A stretch of DNA of 64,000 nt, taken from the NCBI RefSeq assembly GCF_018603905.1, contig NZ_JAHFZZ010000027.1:81294-145293 (forward strand). The letters run 5' to 3'. The notes beneath the pieces are model-generated. The model was not told the DNA's origin and ran no database searches. It saw nothing but the letters and a program-made list of their open reading frames with translations. The DNA is from Nonomuraea sp. NEAU-A123 (GTDB lineage Bacteria; Actinomycetota; Actinomycetes; Streptosporangiales; Streptosporangiaceae). This document shows, piece after piece, positions 1-6,996 of this stretch; within the stretch, counting starts at the first letter, position 1, and each line of letters starts with the position of its first letter. The translations under genes and the position numbers were made by a program.

Positions 1-83
1 TGCGCCGCTTCTCCCTGCTCACGCGTGCCGATCGTCAGCTTCACGAAGCCGTCCCGCACGAACGACTCCACCAGATCATCCAT
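1..83 (-). CDS. N-terminus of an unidentified protein, possibly phytanoyl-CoA dioxygenase-like (partial)
   Basis: Only the first 27 codons lie in the window; the gene runs off the left edge. Translation from the ATG at 83 begins MDDLVESFVRDGFVKL, a pattern common at the start of Fe(II)/2-oxoglutarate-dependent phytanoyl-CoA dioxygenase (PhyH) proteins, where a short helix precedes a DGFV(K/R)L strand. No catalytic residue is visible, so the family name is a guess from the leader alone. It is divergent from the Phd-like gene at 179, and the 95-bp gap between them must hold both promoters. Confidence 0.4.
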   Translation of the reverse strand, partial: MDDLVESFVRDGFVKLTIGTREQGEAA

Positions 84-132
84 GGCGACCACGCTATTTC
101 GGGCCGCAACCGATTTTCGTGCGGGCGATTTC

Positions 133-169
133 GTAAGGCGGCTTGCACTATATCGGTAAGGTGCCTTAC
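133..169 (+). promoter_or_regulatory. probable autoregulatory operator of the tandem Phd-like gene
   Basis: A 14-bp dyad GTAAGG-TG-CCTTAC (156-169) ends 9 bp before the ATG at 179. A third half-site GTAAGG lies at 133-138, and CGTAAGGC (132-139) is also the inverted partner of GCCTTACG (163-170). Phd/YefM antitoxins repress their own promoters by binding short palindromes at this place, so an operator is the natural reading. That it is bound by the downstream protein is inference. Confidence 0.5.
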
Positions 170-178
170 GTTTCTCGG

Positions 179-688
179 ATGCCCGACACTCCGTACAACG
201 AACTCGTCGCCCGGCTCGGCCCCCCGCTCGGCGTCGAGGAGGCTCGCGCCCAATGGGGCCGGTTGGTGCGCGCCGCCCAGGACGGCAAGACCACGCCGAT
301 CACCCGCGAACGCTGGGAGTGGGCCGCCCTGATCCCGCTCTCCGAAGTGTCCGGGCCGCTGACCGGCCTGCCCGCCCTGCCGCTGTCAACGGTCCGCCGC
401 AAGCTCGGCGACCTCGTACGGCAGGCCGCCCAGCCGTACGAGAGCGGCCCCGTGCTGCTCACCCGCCACCGCACCCCCGTGGCCGCCCTGGTCGGAGCCC
501 GCCACCTGGTCGGCAGACCTCGCCTGGCACCGGAGGACCTGCTCCGCGACGGCCACACCATCCTGCTGACCCACCTGCCGGAACCGGCCTACTCCGCCGT
601 CGCCCGCGACCCCGACGGCAACCCGATCGCCAGCGGCCAGGGCGACAGCGTCGACGAGGCCCTGCGACGCCTGCGCCCACCGGCCTGA
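179..688 (+). CDS. tandem Phd/YefM-type antitoxin-like protein (169 aa)
   Basis: The protein seems to carry two copies of a short Phd/YefM-like (type II antitoxin, prevent-host-death) unit. The first (about residues 13-58) has the pattern LGVEEARAQWGRLVRAAQDG, then a basic strand and LIPLSEV. The second (about 66-115) repeats it as LSTVRRKLGDLVRQAA, then VLLTRHRTPVAALVGARHL. A C-terminal tail of about 50 aa follows, containing YSAVARDPDGNPIASGQGDS, like the RelE/HicB-type strand 'D..G..IASGQG'. ATG 179 is chosen because the upstream in-frame TTG (143) and GTG (161) fall in or before the palindromic operator. No toxin gene is adjacent: the next gene is on the other strand. Family assignment is by pattern only. 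Confidence 0.6.
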   Translation: MPDTPYNELVARLGPPLGVEEARAQWGRLVRAAQDGKTTPITRERWEWAALIPLSEVSGPLTGLPALPLSTVRRKLGDLVRQAAQPYESGPVLLTRHRTPVAALVGARHLVGRPRLAPEDLLRDGHTILLTHLPEPAYSAVARDPDGNPIASGQGDSVDEALRRLRPPA

Positions 689-701
689 GCGGGGCGGTGG
701 A

Positions 702-1571
702 TCACTTGCCGTCCTTGTCGGAGTCGGCCGCGAAGACGATCACCCCCAGGTAGCCGTCGTCCTCCTCGGTGACCTTCAGCAGCATGCTGTCCTTGTAGAT
801 GCTGTCACCGTCGTTGAAGGTGTCCCGCCCGGTGTGCGTCGCGTACGGCGACTGCGTGAAGACCTTGGTGTTGAGCGCCTCGTCGAACATCACCTGGGTC
901 GTGAGCACGCGCGCGTTGCTGAAGTGCACCATCGCGTGGATGTGCACCGTCCGCCCTCGATACCACCCCGGCCAGACGGTGGTGAACTCCACGATCCCAT
1001 CGCTGTTGGTGACCTGTGCCCCGCGCAGGTAGCGCTTGTCGTCCGTCGGGGTCAGGTCCATCGCACTGGTCTCACCCGTCGGGGCGCCTGTGGGCGGGCC
1101 ACCGTTCGGCGGGGCGCCGGTCGGCGGATTGCCGCTGGGCCGGCCGCCGCCCCCGGTCGACAGCGACTCCGCTCCGGAGTAGAGCCCGGCCGCGTCGCAG
1201 TGCCAGATCTCCACCACGGCGTTCCCCAGCGGTTTGCAGCTCTCGCTGTCCTGGACCTTGAACATCAGGCGCAGCCGCGTGCCCTTCCGATCCTCGCGGA
1301 TGTCGCTGCGGACCTTGTCCGCGTCGAAGTAGTAGGGACCCTGAGTGGTGGTGGCGGTCAACGTGCACGTGTTGGCTTCGGCGAACAGAGCGGTGACGTC
1401 CTTGGCCGTGGTGGTCGTCGTCGCAGTCGGAGACACGGTCGCCCCTGTGGAGGTGGTCGCCGCCGGCGCGTCCTGGCCGCAGGCGGCGAGCAGGCTACCG
1501 AGCCCGAGCGAACTGACACCGGCGATCAACCGCCGCCGGCTGACCCGCTGACCCTCATGATCGTGTCCCAC
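702..1571 (-). CDS. secreted (Tat/lipoprotein) intradiol ring-cleavage dioxygenase family protein
   Basis: 289 aa. The N-terminus reads QRVSRRRLIAGVSSLGLGSLLAACG, which combines a twin-arginine motif with a lipobox (LLAAC), so it is probably a Tat-exported lipoprotein. The mature part has the intradiol dioxygenase fold signature. The expected non-haem Fe(III) ligands are visible as the Tyr of GLYSG, the Tyr of PGWYRGRTVHIH and the two His of HIH. A Gly/Pro-rich insertion (GGRPSGNPPTGAPPNGG) sits between the first Tyr and the second group. The family cleaves catechol-type rings; the substrate here is unknown. The GTG at 1571 is chosen because GGAAGG lies about 8 nt upstream and it places the RR motif near the start. 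Longer in-frame starts exist up to 1697 but lack this. Confidence 0.82.
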   Translation of the reverse strand: MGHDHEGQRVSRRRLIAGVSSLGLGSLLAACGQDAPAATTSTGATVSPTATTTTTAKDVTALFAEANTCTLTATTTQGPYYFDADKVRSDIREDRKGTRLRLMFKVQDSESCKPLGNAVVEIWHCDAAGLYSGAESLSTGGGGRPSGNPPTGAPPNGGPPTGAPTGETSAMDLTPTDDKRYLRGAQVTNSDGIVEFTTVWPGWYRGRTVHIHAMVHFSNARVLTTQVMFDEALNTKVFTQSPYATHTGRDTFNDGDSIYKDSMLLKVTEEDDGYLGVIVFAADSDKDGK

Positions 1572-1755
1572 GTGACTGCCTTCCGGAAGAGTGTTCTTGC
1601 TGACGGAGTAAAGGTACGATCCATGCCTTGGCACCCCATTTGCGGCAGATGAACTTTTCATGAGCCACAGCCCGTACAAAATAGGACAAGGCTCCATGGA
1701 TGGTCATGGGGTTGCTACTGTCCTCATAACCGCGTGGGGGACGAGGAGACGACGA

Positions 1756-2571
1756 ATGAGTGACGCACCCCAACGGCCAGGTGTGTCGGCCGGTGTTCCC
1801 AGCGTTGCCCGTATGAACGACTACTTCCTGGGCGGTAAGGACAACTTCGCCGCCGATCGCGAGGCCGCCGCGAAGGTGCTGGCCCTGATCCCGGACGCCA
1901 AGGTGATGGGCGAGTACGTCCAGGAATTCCGGGAACGGGTCGTGCGCTACCTCGTCGAACAGGGCGTCCGGCAGTTCATCCACGTCGGCTCCGGGCTCCC
2001 CACCAAGCAGAACGTCCACGAGGTGGCCCAGTCGCTGGACCCCGGCGCCCACGTCGTCTACGTCGCCGACGATCCGGTCGCGCTCAACCACGCGCGGGCG
2101 CTGCTCGCCACCAACGAGCGAACCGGAGCGATCGAAGGCGACATCCTCCACCCCGACGCCATGCTGGACGATCCCGCCCTGGGCCAGCTGATCGACTTCG
2201 ACCAGCCCGTCGCTGTGCTGATCATTGGCGCGCTCCAGTACATTCCCGATGAGAACGACCCGTTCGAGAACGTGGCCCGGCTGTGCGAGCGGCTGGCGCC
2301 CGGCAGCTTCCTCTGCCTCACCCACGCCGTCTTCGACGGCCGCCCCGAGATAGCCGAGCAGATCGCCGACGTCTTCCGGGAGGCCCTCAACCGGCCCAAG
2401 GGCGGCCCGCGCAACCGCGACCAGGCGCTGCGCTTCTTCGACGGGCTGGACCTCGTCGAGCCCGGCTTCATCTACGTCCGCCAGTGGCGCTCCGACGCCC
2501 CGGTCTCCAAGCAGGAGGAGAAGAGGGCCTGGGTCCTGGCCGGAGTCGCCCAGAAGCCACCCCAGGACTGA
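1756..2571 (+). CDS. SAM-dependent methyltransferase, DUF574 family (PF04672)
   Basis: 271 aa. The family hallmark is near the N-terminus: VARMNDYFLGGKDNFAADRE. A Rossmann-type SAM site follows: FIHVGSGLPT (motif I), VVYVADDPVAL (acidic loop), and PVAVLIIGALQYI near the catalytic face. This family is expanded in Streptomyces and relatives; substrates are mostly unknown. AGGAG about 8 nt upstream supports ATG 1756 over the longer reading frame from 1660. It stands alone between a divergent dioxygenase and a secreted protein. Confidence 0.88.
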   Translation: MSDAPQRPGVSAGVPSVARMNDYFLGGKDNFAADREAAAKVLALIPDAKVMGEYVQEFRERVVRYLVEQGVRQFIHVGSGLPTKQNVHEVAQSLDPGAHVVYVADDPVALNHARALLATNERTGAIEGDILHPDAMLDDPALGQLIDFDQPVAVLIIGALQYIPDENDPFENVARLCERLAPGSFLCLTHAVFDGRPEIAEQIADVFREALNRPKGGPRNRDQALRFFDGLDLVEPGFIYVRQWRSDAPVSKQEEKRAWVLAGVAQKPPQD

Positions 2572-2637
2572 AGAGCCGGGTCCCCTTCGATCGCCTCGTG
2601 CTCTGCCCGTGATCCGCTTCCGGCATGATCACGCTCC

Positions 2638-3381
2638 ATGAAGAAGATGATCACGGCCCTGGTGGCCTGCGGCGCTCTGCTGGTGCCCGCCACTCCCGCG
2701 CAGGCCGCCACCCCCAAGGATCCCGTCCGAGCCCTGAAGACCAAGCTGATCTCCGGGCACGGTGTGCGGTTCACCGAGACCACCACCCTCTCGGGCGACG
2801 ACAAGGTCAAACTGCAGGACCGTAAGGGAACCTTCCAGTTCAACGCCAAGGGCATCGCGGCCTCCGACATCAAGACCAACGCCACCAATTCCGAGCCCGA
2901 GCGGAGTATCAGTGTCGGCAAGGTCAGCTACACCTCGGGCGGGCTGTTCAACGACCGCCTCCCGGAGGGCAAGACCTGGCTCAAGAGCGGCGGCATGTAC
3001 GGCGGCGCCGGCGGCTTCTTCGGGCAGGTCATCAACCCCGCCGAGCCGAAGACCATAGCCGCGCTGATCAAGAAGGGCCGGCTGACCAGGAGCACCATCA
3101 CGGGGAAGATCACCTTCGATGAGCTCGAGAAGGTGTCGCCCTGGTTCGGCGCGTCGATCCCGCTGCGCATGCACAACGAGAAGGTCACCTACACCCTCAC
3201 GCTCACCTCCGCCGGGCTGGTGAGCAGAGTGAAGAGCTCGTACGCGGCGACGGGGGTGTTCGACAAGAGCGAATTCGACGGCAAGACCATCACGATCGAC
3301 AGCCGCTTCACCGGGTGGGGTACCAAGGTGTCGATCAAGGCGCCGGACCCCGAAACGGTGACCAGCAAGATGAACAACTAA
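2638..3381 (+). CDS. secreted protein, LolA/LppX-like fold suspected
   Basis: 247 aa with a Sec signal peptide: a KK start, a hydrophobic core, then cleavage after PAQA at about residue 23. There is no lipobox cysteine. The mature part is beta-rich with repeated amphipathic strands (VRFTETTTL, GTFQFNAKGIAAS, ITIDSRFTGWG), the layout seen in LppX/LprAFG and LolA-like actinobacterial exported proteins. Those are usually lipid-anchored, so the assignment is tentative. No good ribosome-binding site precedes the ATG. Confidence 0.6.
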   Translation: MKKMITALVACGALLVPATPAQAATPKDPVRALKTKLISGHGVRFTETTTLSGDDKVKLQDRKGTFQFNAKGIAASDIKTNATNSEPERSISVGKVSYTSGGLFNDRLPEGKTWLKSGGMYGGAGGFFGQVINPAEPKTIAALIKKGRLTRSTITGKITFDELEKVSPWFGASIPLRMHNEKVTYTLTLTSAGLVSRVKSSYAATGVFDKSEFDGKTITIDSRFTGWGTKVSIKAPDPETVTSKMNN

Positions 3382-3509
3382 CCGTTCCGGCGTCATCGCC
3401 GCGCTCACCGCCTCCTACATGATCGAACCCGGCAGCGTGCCGGCACTTCTCAGCCGACGTTAATGGTCACATCACGCCTGCTCAATGGGGGCCCGACATC
3501 GTCATAGTC

Positions 3510-4052
3510 GTGAGCACGATGACGAGGACGGCCCTTCGGGACGAGACGGCGGAAAGCCAACCGGCCGAAGGGCCGGTTGGCGGGTATGACGAGCAGCGAG
3601 TACGGGTTTCCAACCGGGCGTACTCTTTCGCCGCCTGGGTCCGGCAGGCCCTGATGCCCACCGGGATGGCCCGCCAACTGCCGACGTACATGATCATCGG
3701 GTTCGTCAGCACGCTCGCCTACCTGCTGCTGTTCGCGATCCTGAGCATGATCGTGTCCTCCGTCACCGCCAACGCGACCGCCATGGTCCTCACCACGATC
3801 GCCAGCACGGCGGCCAACCGCAGGTTCACCTTCGAGAGGACCAGCCGGGCGGGCGCGGTACGCACCCACCTGGAGAGCATGCTCGTCCTCTGCATCGCCC
3901 TCGCGATCACCACCGTGAGCCTGGACCTGCTGCCCTCGGCCACGTCGCCCCTCACCGAGCTCGTCACCGTCATCCTGTCCAACGGCCTGGCCGGCATCGT
4001 CCGGTTCGTACTGTTGCGGACCTGGGTGTTCAACCCCCGAAGGGCATCGTGA
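3510..4052 (+). CDS. GtrA-like membrane protein
   Basis: 180 aa. A soluble N-terminal leader of about 50 aa is followed by four predicted membrane helices in the GtrA/DPMS order. The first begins QLPTYMIIGFVSTLAYLLLF. The motif AANRRFTF lies after helix 2, and the last helix ends RFVLLRTWVFN. GtrA proteins are thought to help move polyprenyl-linked sugars across the membrane. Start is GTG 3510 (an ATG three codons later is the alternative). No glycosyltransferase is adjacent. Confidence 0.82.
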   Translation: MSTMTRTALRDETAESQPAEGPVGGYDEQRVRVSNRAYSFAAWVRQALMPTGMARQLPTYMIIGFVSTLAYLLLFAILSMIVSSVTANATAMVLTTIASTAANRRFTFERTSRAGAVRTHLESMLVLCIALAITTVSLDLLPSATSPLTELVTVILSNGLAGIVRFVLLRTWVFNPRRAS

Positions 4053-4065
4053 GCGGCACCCGGCT

Positions 4066-4428
4066 TCAGTGGGCCAGGAGTACCAGCGCCAGCGCGGCCA
4101 GGGCCGGGACGGTCTGGACAAAGAGGATCTTGCGCGACGCCGTCGCGGCACCGTACAGCCCGGCGACGATGACGCAGGCAAGGAAGAAGATCCTCACCTG
4201 GAAACCGACCGGATCAGGAGCGAAGGCGCCCCACAGCAGCCCGGCCGCGAGAAACCCGTTGTACAGACCCTGGTTGCCGGCGAGCACCTTGGTCGAGGCG
4301 GCGAACTCCTCCGTCGTACCGAAGGCGGCCCTCGCCCGGGAACCGGTCCACAGGAACATCTCCAGGACCAGGATGTAGACATGCAGCAGGGCGATCAGAA
4401 CTACCGCGACTATGGCGATGACGGACAT
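4066..4428 (-). CDS. DUF1304 family membrane protein
   Basis: 120 aa with four hydrophobic segments. The sequence ALLHVYILVLEMFLWTG, then LAGNQGLYNGFLAAGLLWG, then the C-terminal ILFVQTVPALAALALVLL is typical of the DUF1304 integral membrane family (function unknown). An in-frame GTG three codons upstream (4437) is possible. The gene converges on gtrA with a 13-bp gap. Its 5' end abuts the decayed gene on the other strand. Confidence 0.8.
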   Translation of the reverse strand: MSVIAIVAVVLIALLHVYILVLEMFLWTGSRARAAFGTTEEFAASTKVLAGNQGLYNGFLAAGLLWGAFAPDPVGFQVRIFFLACVIVAGLYGAATASRKILFVQTVPALAALALVLLAH

Positions 4429-5024
4429 CCCGCACACATTACGTCACGCTCGACTCGTACACGGAAGTGGGCGGGTTCACACCACCCGTGCAGGTGCGCA
4501 TCGGCAAGTCCGGCGACCGGCTCACCAGCTCATGCAGCAACGACGGCAAGAACTGGTCGCTGACCGATCCCGTGTCGACCCCGTCGACCGCACGCGACGG
4601 CGCGCAGGACACGCTGCAGAGCCTCCGCAAACCGGTCACCGCGCTGAGCTAGGAGCCGAGCCGGGGCCCGGAACACGCGAACGACAGCAACCGCGCCAAC
4701 TCACCGTACTTCGCCAGCCAGCTGACCTGGGACACCACCTGGTGGCAGGTCGACCTGGGTACGGTCAACGACATCTCACGCGTCAACGTGCGCACCTATG
4801 TCGGGGGCGGGCGCTCCTACGAGTACCGGCTGGAGGGGAGCCTCGACGGCACCACCTGGTACACCCTCGGCGGCCGCCGCGGCACCCGGGCCGTGACCGA
4901 CGCCGGAGACACCATGACCACTGAGGCGAAGGCCCGGTACGTCCGGGTGGTCGGCACCCACAACAGCGCCAACCTGTCGTTCCATCTCACGGAGGTCAGC
5001 GTGTACGGCACTCCGGAGCAATGA
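4422..5024 (+). pseudogene. remnant of a secreted carbohydrate-active protein: lectin-like piece plus F5/8 type C (CBM32-like) domain
   Basis: One reading frame opens after the stop at 4419-4421 and runs to 5024, broken only by TAG at 4650-4652. Upstream of the stop the peptide YVTLDSYTEVGG then VQVRIGKSGDRLTSSCSNDG resembles the end of a concanavalin-like (DUF1349-type) beta-sandwich. Downstream there is a near-complete discoidin domain: WWQVDLGTVNDISRVNVRTY, then YEYRLEGSLDGTTWYTL, ARYVRVVG and a terminal LTEVSVYG. No signal peptide, start codon or catalytic domain remains, because the 5' part is replaced by the DUF1304 gene. I read this as a truncated, stop-interrupted relic. A GTG at 4788 could still yield a 78-aa fragment. 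Confidence 0.65.
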
Positions 5025-5038
5025 CGACGTGACCCCGC

Positions 5039-5069
5039 TTGACCTTGACACGGTGACAAGGGCTTCACT
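5039..5069 (+). promoter_or_regulatory. MerR-type promoter/operator of the HEAT operon
   Basis: A -35 box TTGACC (5039-5044) is followed by the near-perfect dyad CCTTGACAC-G-GTGACAAGG (5043-5061, one mismatch per arm). A weak -10-like TTCACT at 5064-5069 gives a 19-bp spacer. An over-long spacer filled by a palindrome is the hallmark of promoters activated by MerR-family proteins. The MerR gene is second in the operon, so autoregulation is the simplest model. Confidence 0.6.
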
Positions 5070-5090
5070 GTTGCCAAGGAGGTGGTCCCG

Positions 5091-5759
5091 ATGGCCATGC
5101 CACAACAGGACACGGATACGATCCGAGCTTTCCAGGGGTTGGAGGACAGCAACTCGTCAGTACGGCTGCGGGCGGCGCTGGCGGTCGGCACGACCCCTGA
5201 CCCGCGGTTCATCGACAAGCTCATCGAACGATGCGCGATCGAACCCGAATTTCACGTGCGCGACATGCTTACCTGGGCGCTCACCCGCCACGCAGTATCA
5301 ACGACGCTCTCCAAGCTTCTCCAGGAAGTCCGCTCGGAGCGTGCGCAGGCACGAAGCCAGGCGTTGCACACGCTGTCCAAGATCGGGGATCGGCAAGCGT
5401 GGCCGGTGATCACCCGGGAGCTGCTGTCCGACGCCGACGATGAGGTGGCGCGGAGCGCTTGGCGGGCAGCGGTCGTGCTCGTGCCCGCAGGTGAGGAGCC
5501 CGAGTTGGCCGCAGTGTTGTCGACACAGCTCGGGCGCGGCGAACGTGAGATGCAGCGGAGCCTCAGCCGGGCGCTGATCGCGCTCGGTGAGGTGATTGAG
5601 CCAACGCTGCGCGCCGCGATGACGGACCTCGACCCGCGCGTACGCGAGCACGCGATCGCCACGGAACGGCTGTTGCGCGACCCGGATGCCGGGTTCGGGT
5701 TCGCGATCGAGGAGGCGAAGCGCGTCGTGGCCCTCGGCACGACCGGCCAGGAGGGGTGA
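5091..5759 (+). CDS. HEAT-repeat protein, partner of the MerR-HEAT regulator
   Basis: 222 aa built almost entirely of helical repeats of about 30 residues, e.g. SSVRLRAALAVG, FHVRDMLTWALTRH, ARSQALHTLSKIGD, DEVARSAWRAAVVLV and PRVREHAIATERLL. These are HEAT repeats, which form a curved protein- or nucleic-acid-binding scaffold. There is no enzyme motif. AAGGAGG at 5076-5082 lies 8 nt before ATG 5091, which fixes the start; the in-frame GTG at 5083-5085 sits at the end of that site. The gene is 6 bp upstream of the MerR-HEAT gene and shares its promoter. It may bind the same ligand or partner as the C-terminal domain of that regulator; this is inference. Confidence 0.75.
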   Translation: MAMPQQDTDTIRAFQGLEDSNSSVRLRAALAVGTTPDPRFIDKLIERCAIEPEFHVRDMLTWALTRHAVSTTLSKLLQEVRSERAQARSQALHTLSKIGDRQAWPVITRELLSDADDEVARSAWRAAVVLVPAGEEPELAAVLSTQLGRGEREMQRSLSRALIALGEVIEPTLRAAMTDLDPRVREHAIATERLLRDPDAGFGFAIEEAKRVVALGTTGQEG

Positions 5760-5765
5760 TGGGCA

Positions 5766-6770
5766 GTGTTGATCGGTGATGTGGCACGACGGTCCGGGGT
5801 CAGCGCCCGCATGCTCCGGCATTACGACTCGCTCGGCCTGGTGCGGCCGACGGGTCGTAGCGATGCCGGCTATCGCGAGTACTCCAGCGAGGACATCCGG
5901 CGGATCTTCCATATCGAGAGCCTGCGGTCCTTGGGGCTGTCGCTGCGTGAAGTCGGGCGCGCGCTCGATGATCCCGACTTCACCCCCTCAGAGCTCGTCG
6001 ACGACCTCACCCGCCAGACGCGAGAACGCATCGCGGCTGAGACGGAGCTGCTCACGCGACTGCGTCGGGTCGGAGCCGCGGAACCCGCGGGCTGGGAGGA
6101 CGTCCTCCAGATCGTCGCGCTCCTCCAGGCGTTGGGGTCGAAGAGCGCCGGCAAGCGCCAGCGCGCGGCCTTGTCCTCGGTCGAAGAGGTTGCGGTGCCG
6201 GTGGAAGCACTGGTCGAGGCAGCGCTGAGCGAGACGGACCCGAACGTCGCCGGAGCCCTTCGATGGGCTTTGGCGCAATCGGGCGATGAGGGATTGGCGC
6301 TGCTGGCGGAGGGCCTCGGCTCACCCGTAGCCGAGGTGCGCAAACGTGCCGTCCAGTCTGTTGCCGAGATCCCGAGCGGCGCGGCGACCGCACTGCTGCA
6401 GGACGCCTTCACGAACCCCGACATCGTGGTCCGCAGGTATGCGGCTCTGGCACTCGGGGCACGTGGAGTGGCCGACGCGGTCCCGACCCTCATTGACATG
6501 GTCGTCGAGGGGACGAATGACGTCGATGCCGCCGATGCGCTGAGCGCGCTGTCGAGTCGTCCCGCGTTGGCGGATCAGATCGCCGCCAGGCTAGTTGATC
6601 GCCTTGCCCCCGGCACCGTCGAACCGTCCGCACGTCGACGGCTGACACAGGCGCTCGCGGACATCCCGGGAACCACAGCGTCACAAGCCCTCGCAGATCT
6701 GTCACATGACGAGGACCGTGCCGTCGCGCTTACCGCGGCATACATTCTCGGGATACGCGACGCACGATAA
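5766..6770 (+). CDS. MerR-family regulator fused to a HEAT-repeat domain
   Basis: 334 aa. Residues 1-70 are a MerR winged helix: LIGDVARRSGVSARMLRHYDSLGLVRP, then GYREYSSEDIRRIFHIESLRSLGLSL. Residues about 75-110 are the dimerisation coiled coil (LTRQTRERIAAETELLTRLRRV). The rest (about 120-334) is HEAT-type repeats such as PNVAGALRWALAQSGD, AEVRKRAVQSVAEIPSG, IVVRRYAALALGARG and RAVALTAAYILG. The effector domain is therefore a protein-like scaffold rather than a small-molecule pocket or metal loop. Start is GTG 5766 with AGGAGGGG at 5749-5756. No effector-binding cysteines are present. Confidence 0.85.
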   Translation: MLIGDVARRSGVSARMLRHYDSLGLVRPTGRSDAGYREYSSEDIRRIFHIESLRSLGLSLREVGRALDDPDFTPSELVDDLTRQTRERIAAETELLTRLRRVGAAEPAGWEDVLQIVALLQALGSKSAGKRQRAALSSVEEVAVPVEALVEAALSETDPNVAGALRWALAQSGDEGLALLAEGLGSPVAEVRKRAVQSVAEIPSGAATALLQDAFTNPDIVVRRYAALALGARGVADAVPTLIDMVVEGTNDVDAADALSALSSRPALADQIAARLVDRLAPGTVEPSARRRLTQALADIPGTTASQALADLSHDEDRAVALTAAYILGIRDAR

Positions 6771-6797
6771 CGGCCTCGAGACCCTGGAAAACGCGGA

Positions 6798-6828
6798 ATC
6801 CCGTCCGATCCAGATGATCGAACGGGAT
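6798..6828. terminator. hairpin between the MerR-HEAT gene and tRNA-Ala
   Basis: ATCCCGT-C-CGATC pairs with GATCG-A-ACGGGAT around a 5-nt loop: 12 pairs with one internal mismatch. It lies between two convergent transcription units. There is no U-tract on either side, so a terminator role is only likely. Confidence 0.5.
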
Positions 6829-6847
6829 CCCGTCAAACGGTCCAGCG

Positions 6848-6920
6848 TGGAGCTATGGGGATTCGAACCCCAGACCCCCTCCATGCCATGGAGGTGCGCT
6901 ACCAGCTGCGCTATAGCCCC
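6848..6920 (-). tRNA. tRNA-Ala (anticodon GGC), copy 1
   Basis: 73 nt. The acceptor 5' strand GGGGCTA pairs with TAGCTCC, followed by discriminator A. The anticodon stem CCTCC/GGAGG encloses the loop ATGGCAT with anticodon GGC. The T arm carries GGTTCGAATCC. CCA is not encoded. An identical copy lies at 35901-35973; identity extends to 77 bp (6845-6921). Confidence 0.95.
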
Positions 6921-6959
6921 TTGTTGCGCACCCAGTGTATCGGAATCCCAGCGCGCCCG

Positions 6960-6987
6960 TGTCACACACGATCCACCGTGATACGTC
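6960..6987 (+). promoter_or_regulatory. ECF41-type autoregulated promoter
   Basis: TGTCACA (6960-6966), a 17-bp spacer and CGTC (6984-6987) match the -35/-10 pattern described for ECF41 sigma factors. The ATG of the sigma gene lies only 10 bp past the -10, so the transcript should have almost no leader. Confidence 0.7.
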
Positions 6988-6996
6988 TTAAGTCCT

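Noticed and set aside
3386..3463. Short frame reading SGVIAALTASYMIEPGSVPALL before a stop, like the C-terminus of a protein
   Set aside because: No start or upstream homology remains and the stretch is only 25 codons; it may be a gene relic but cannot be supported.
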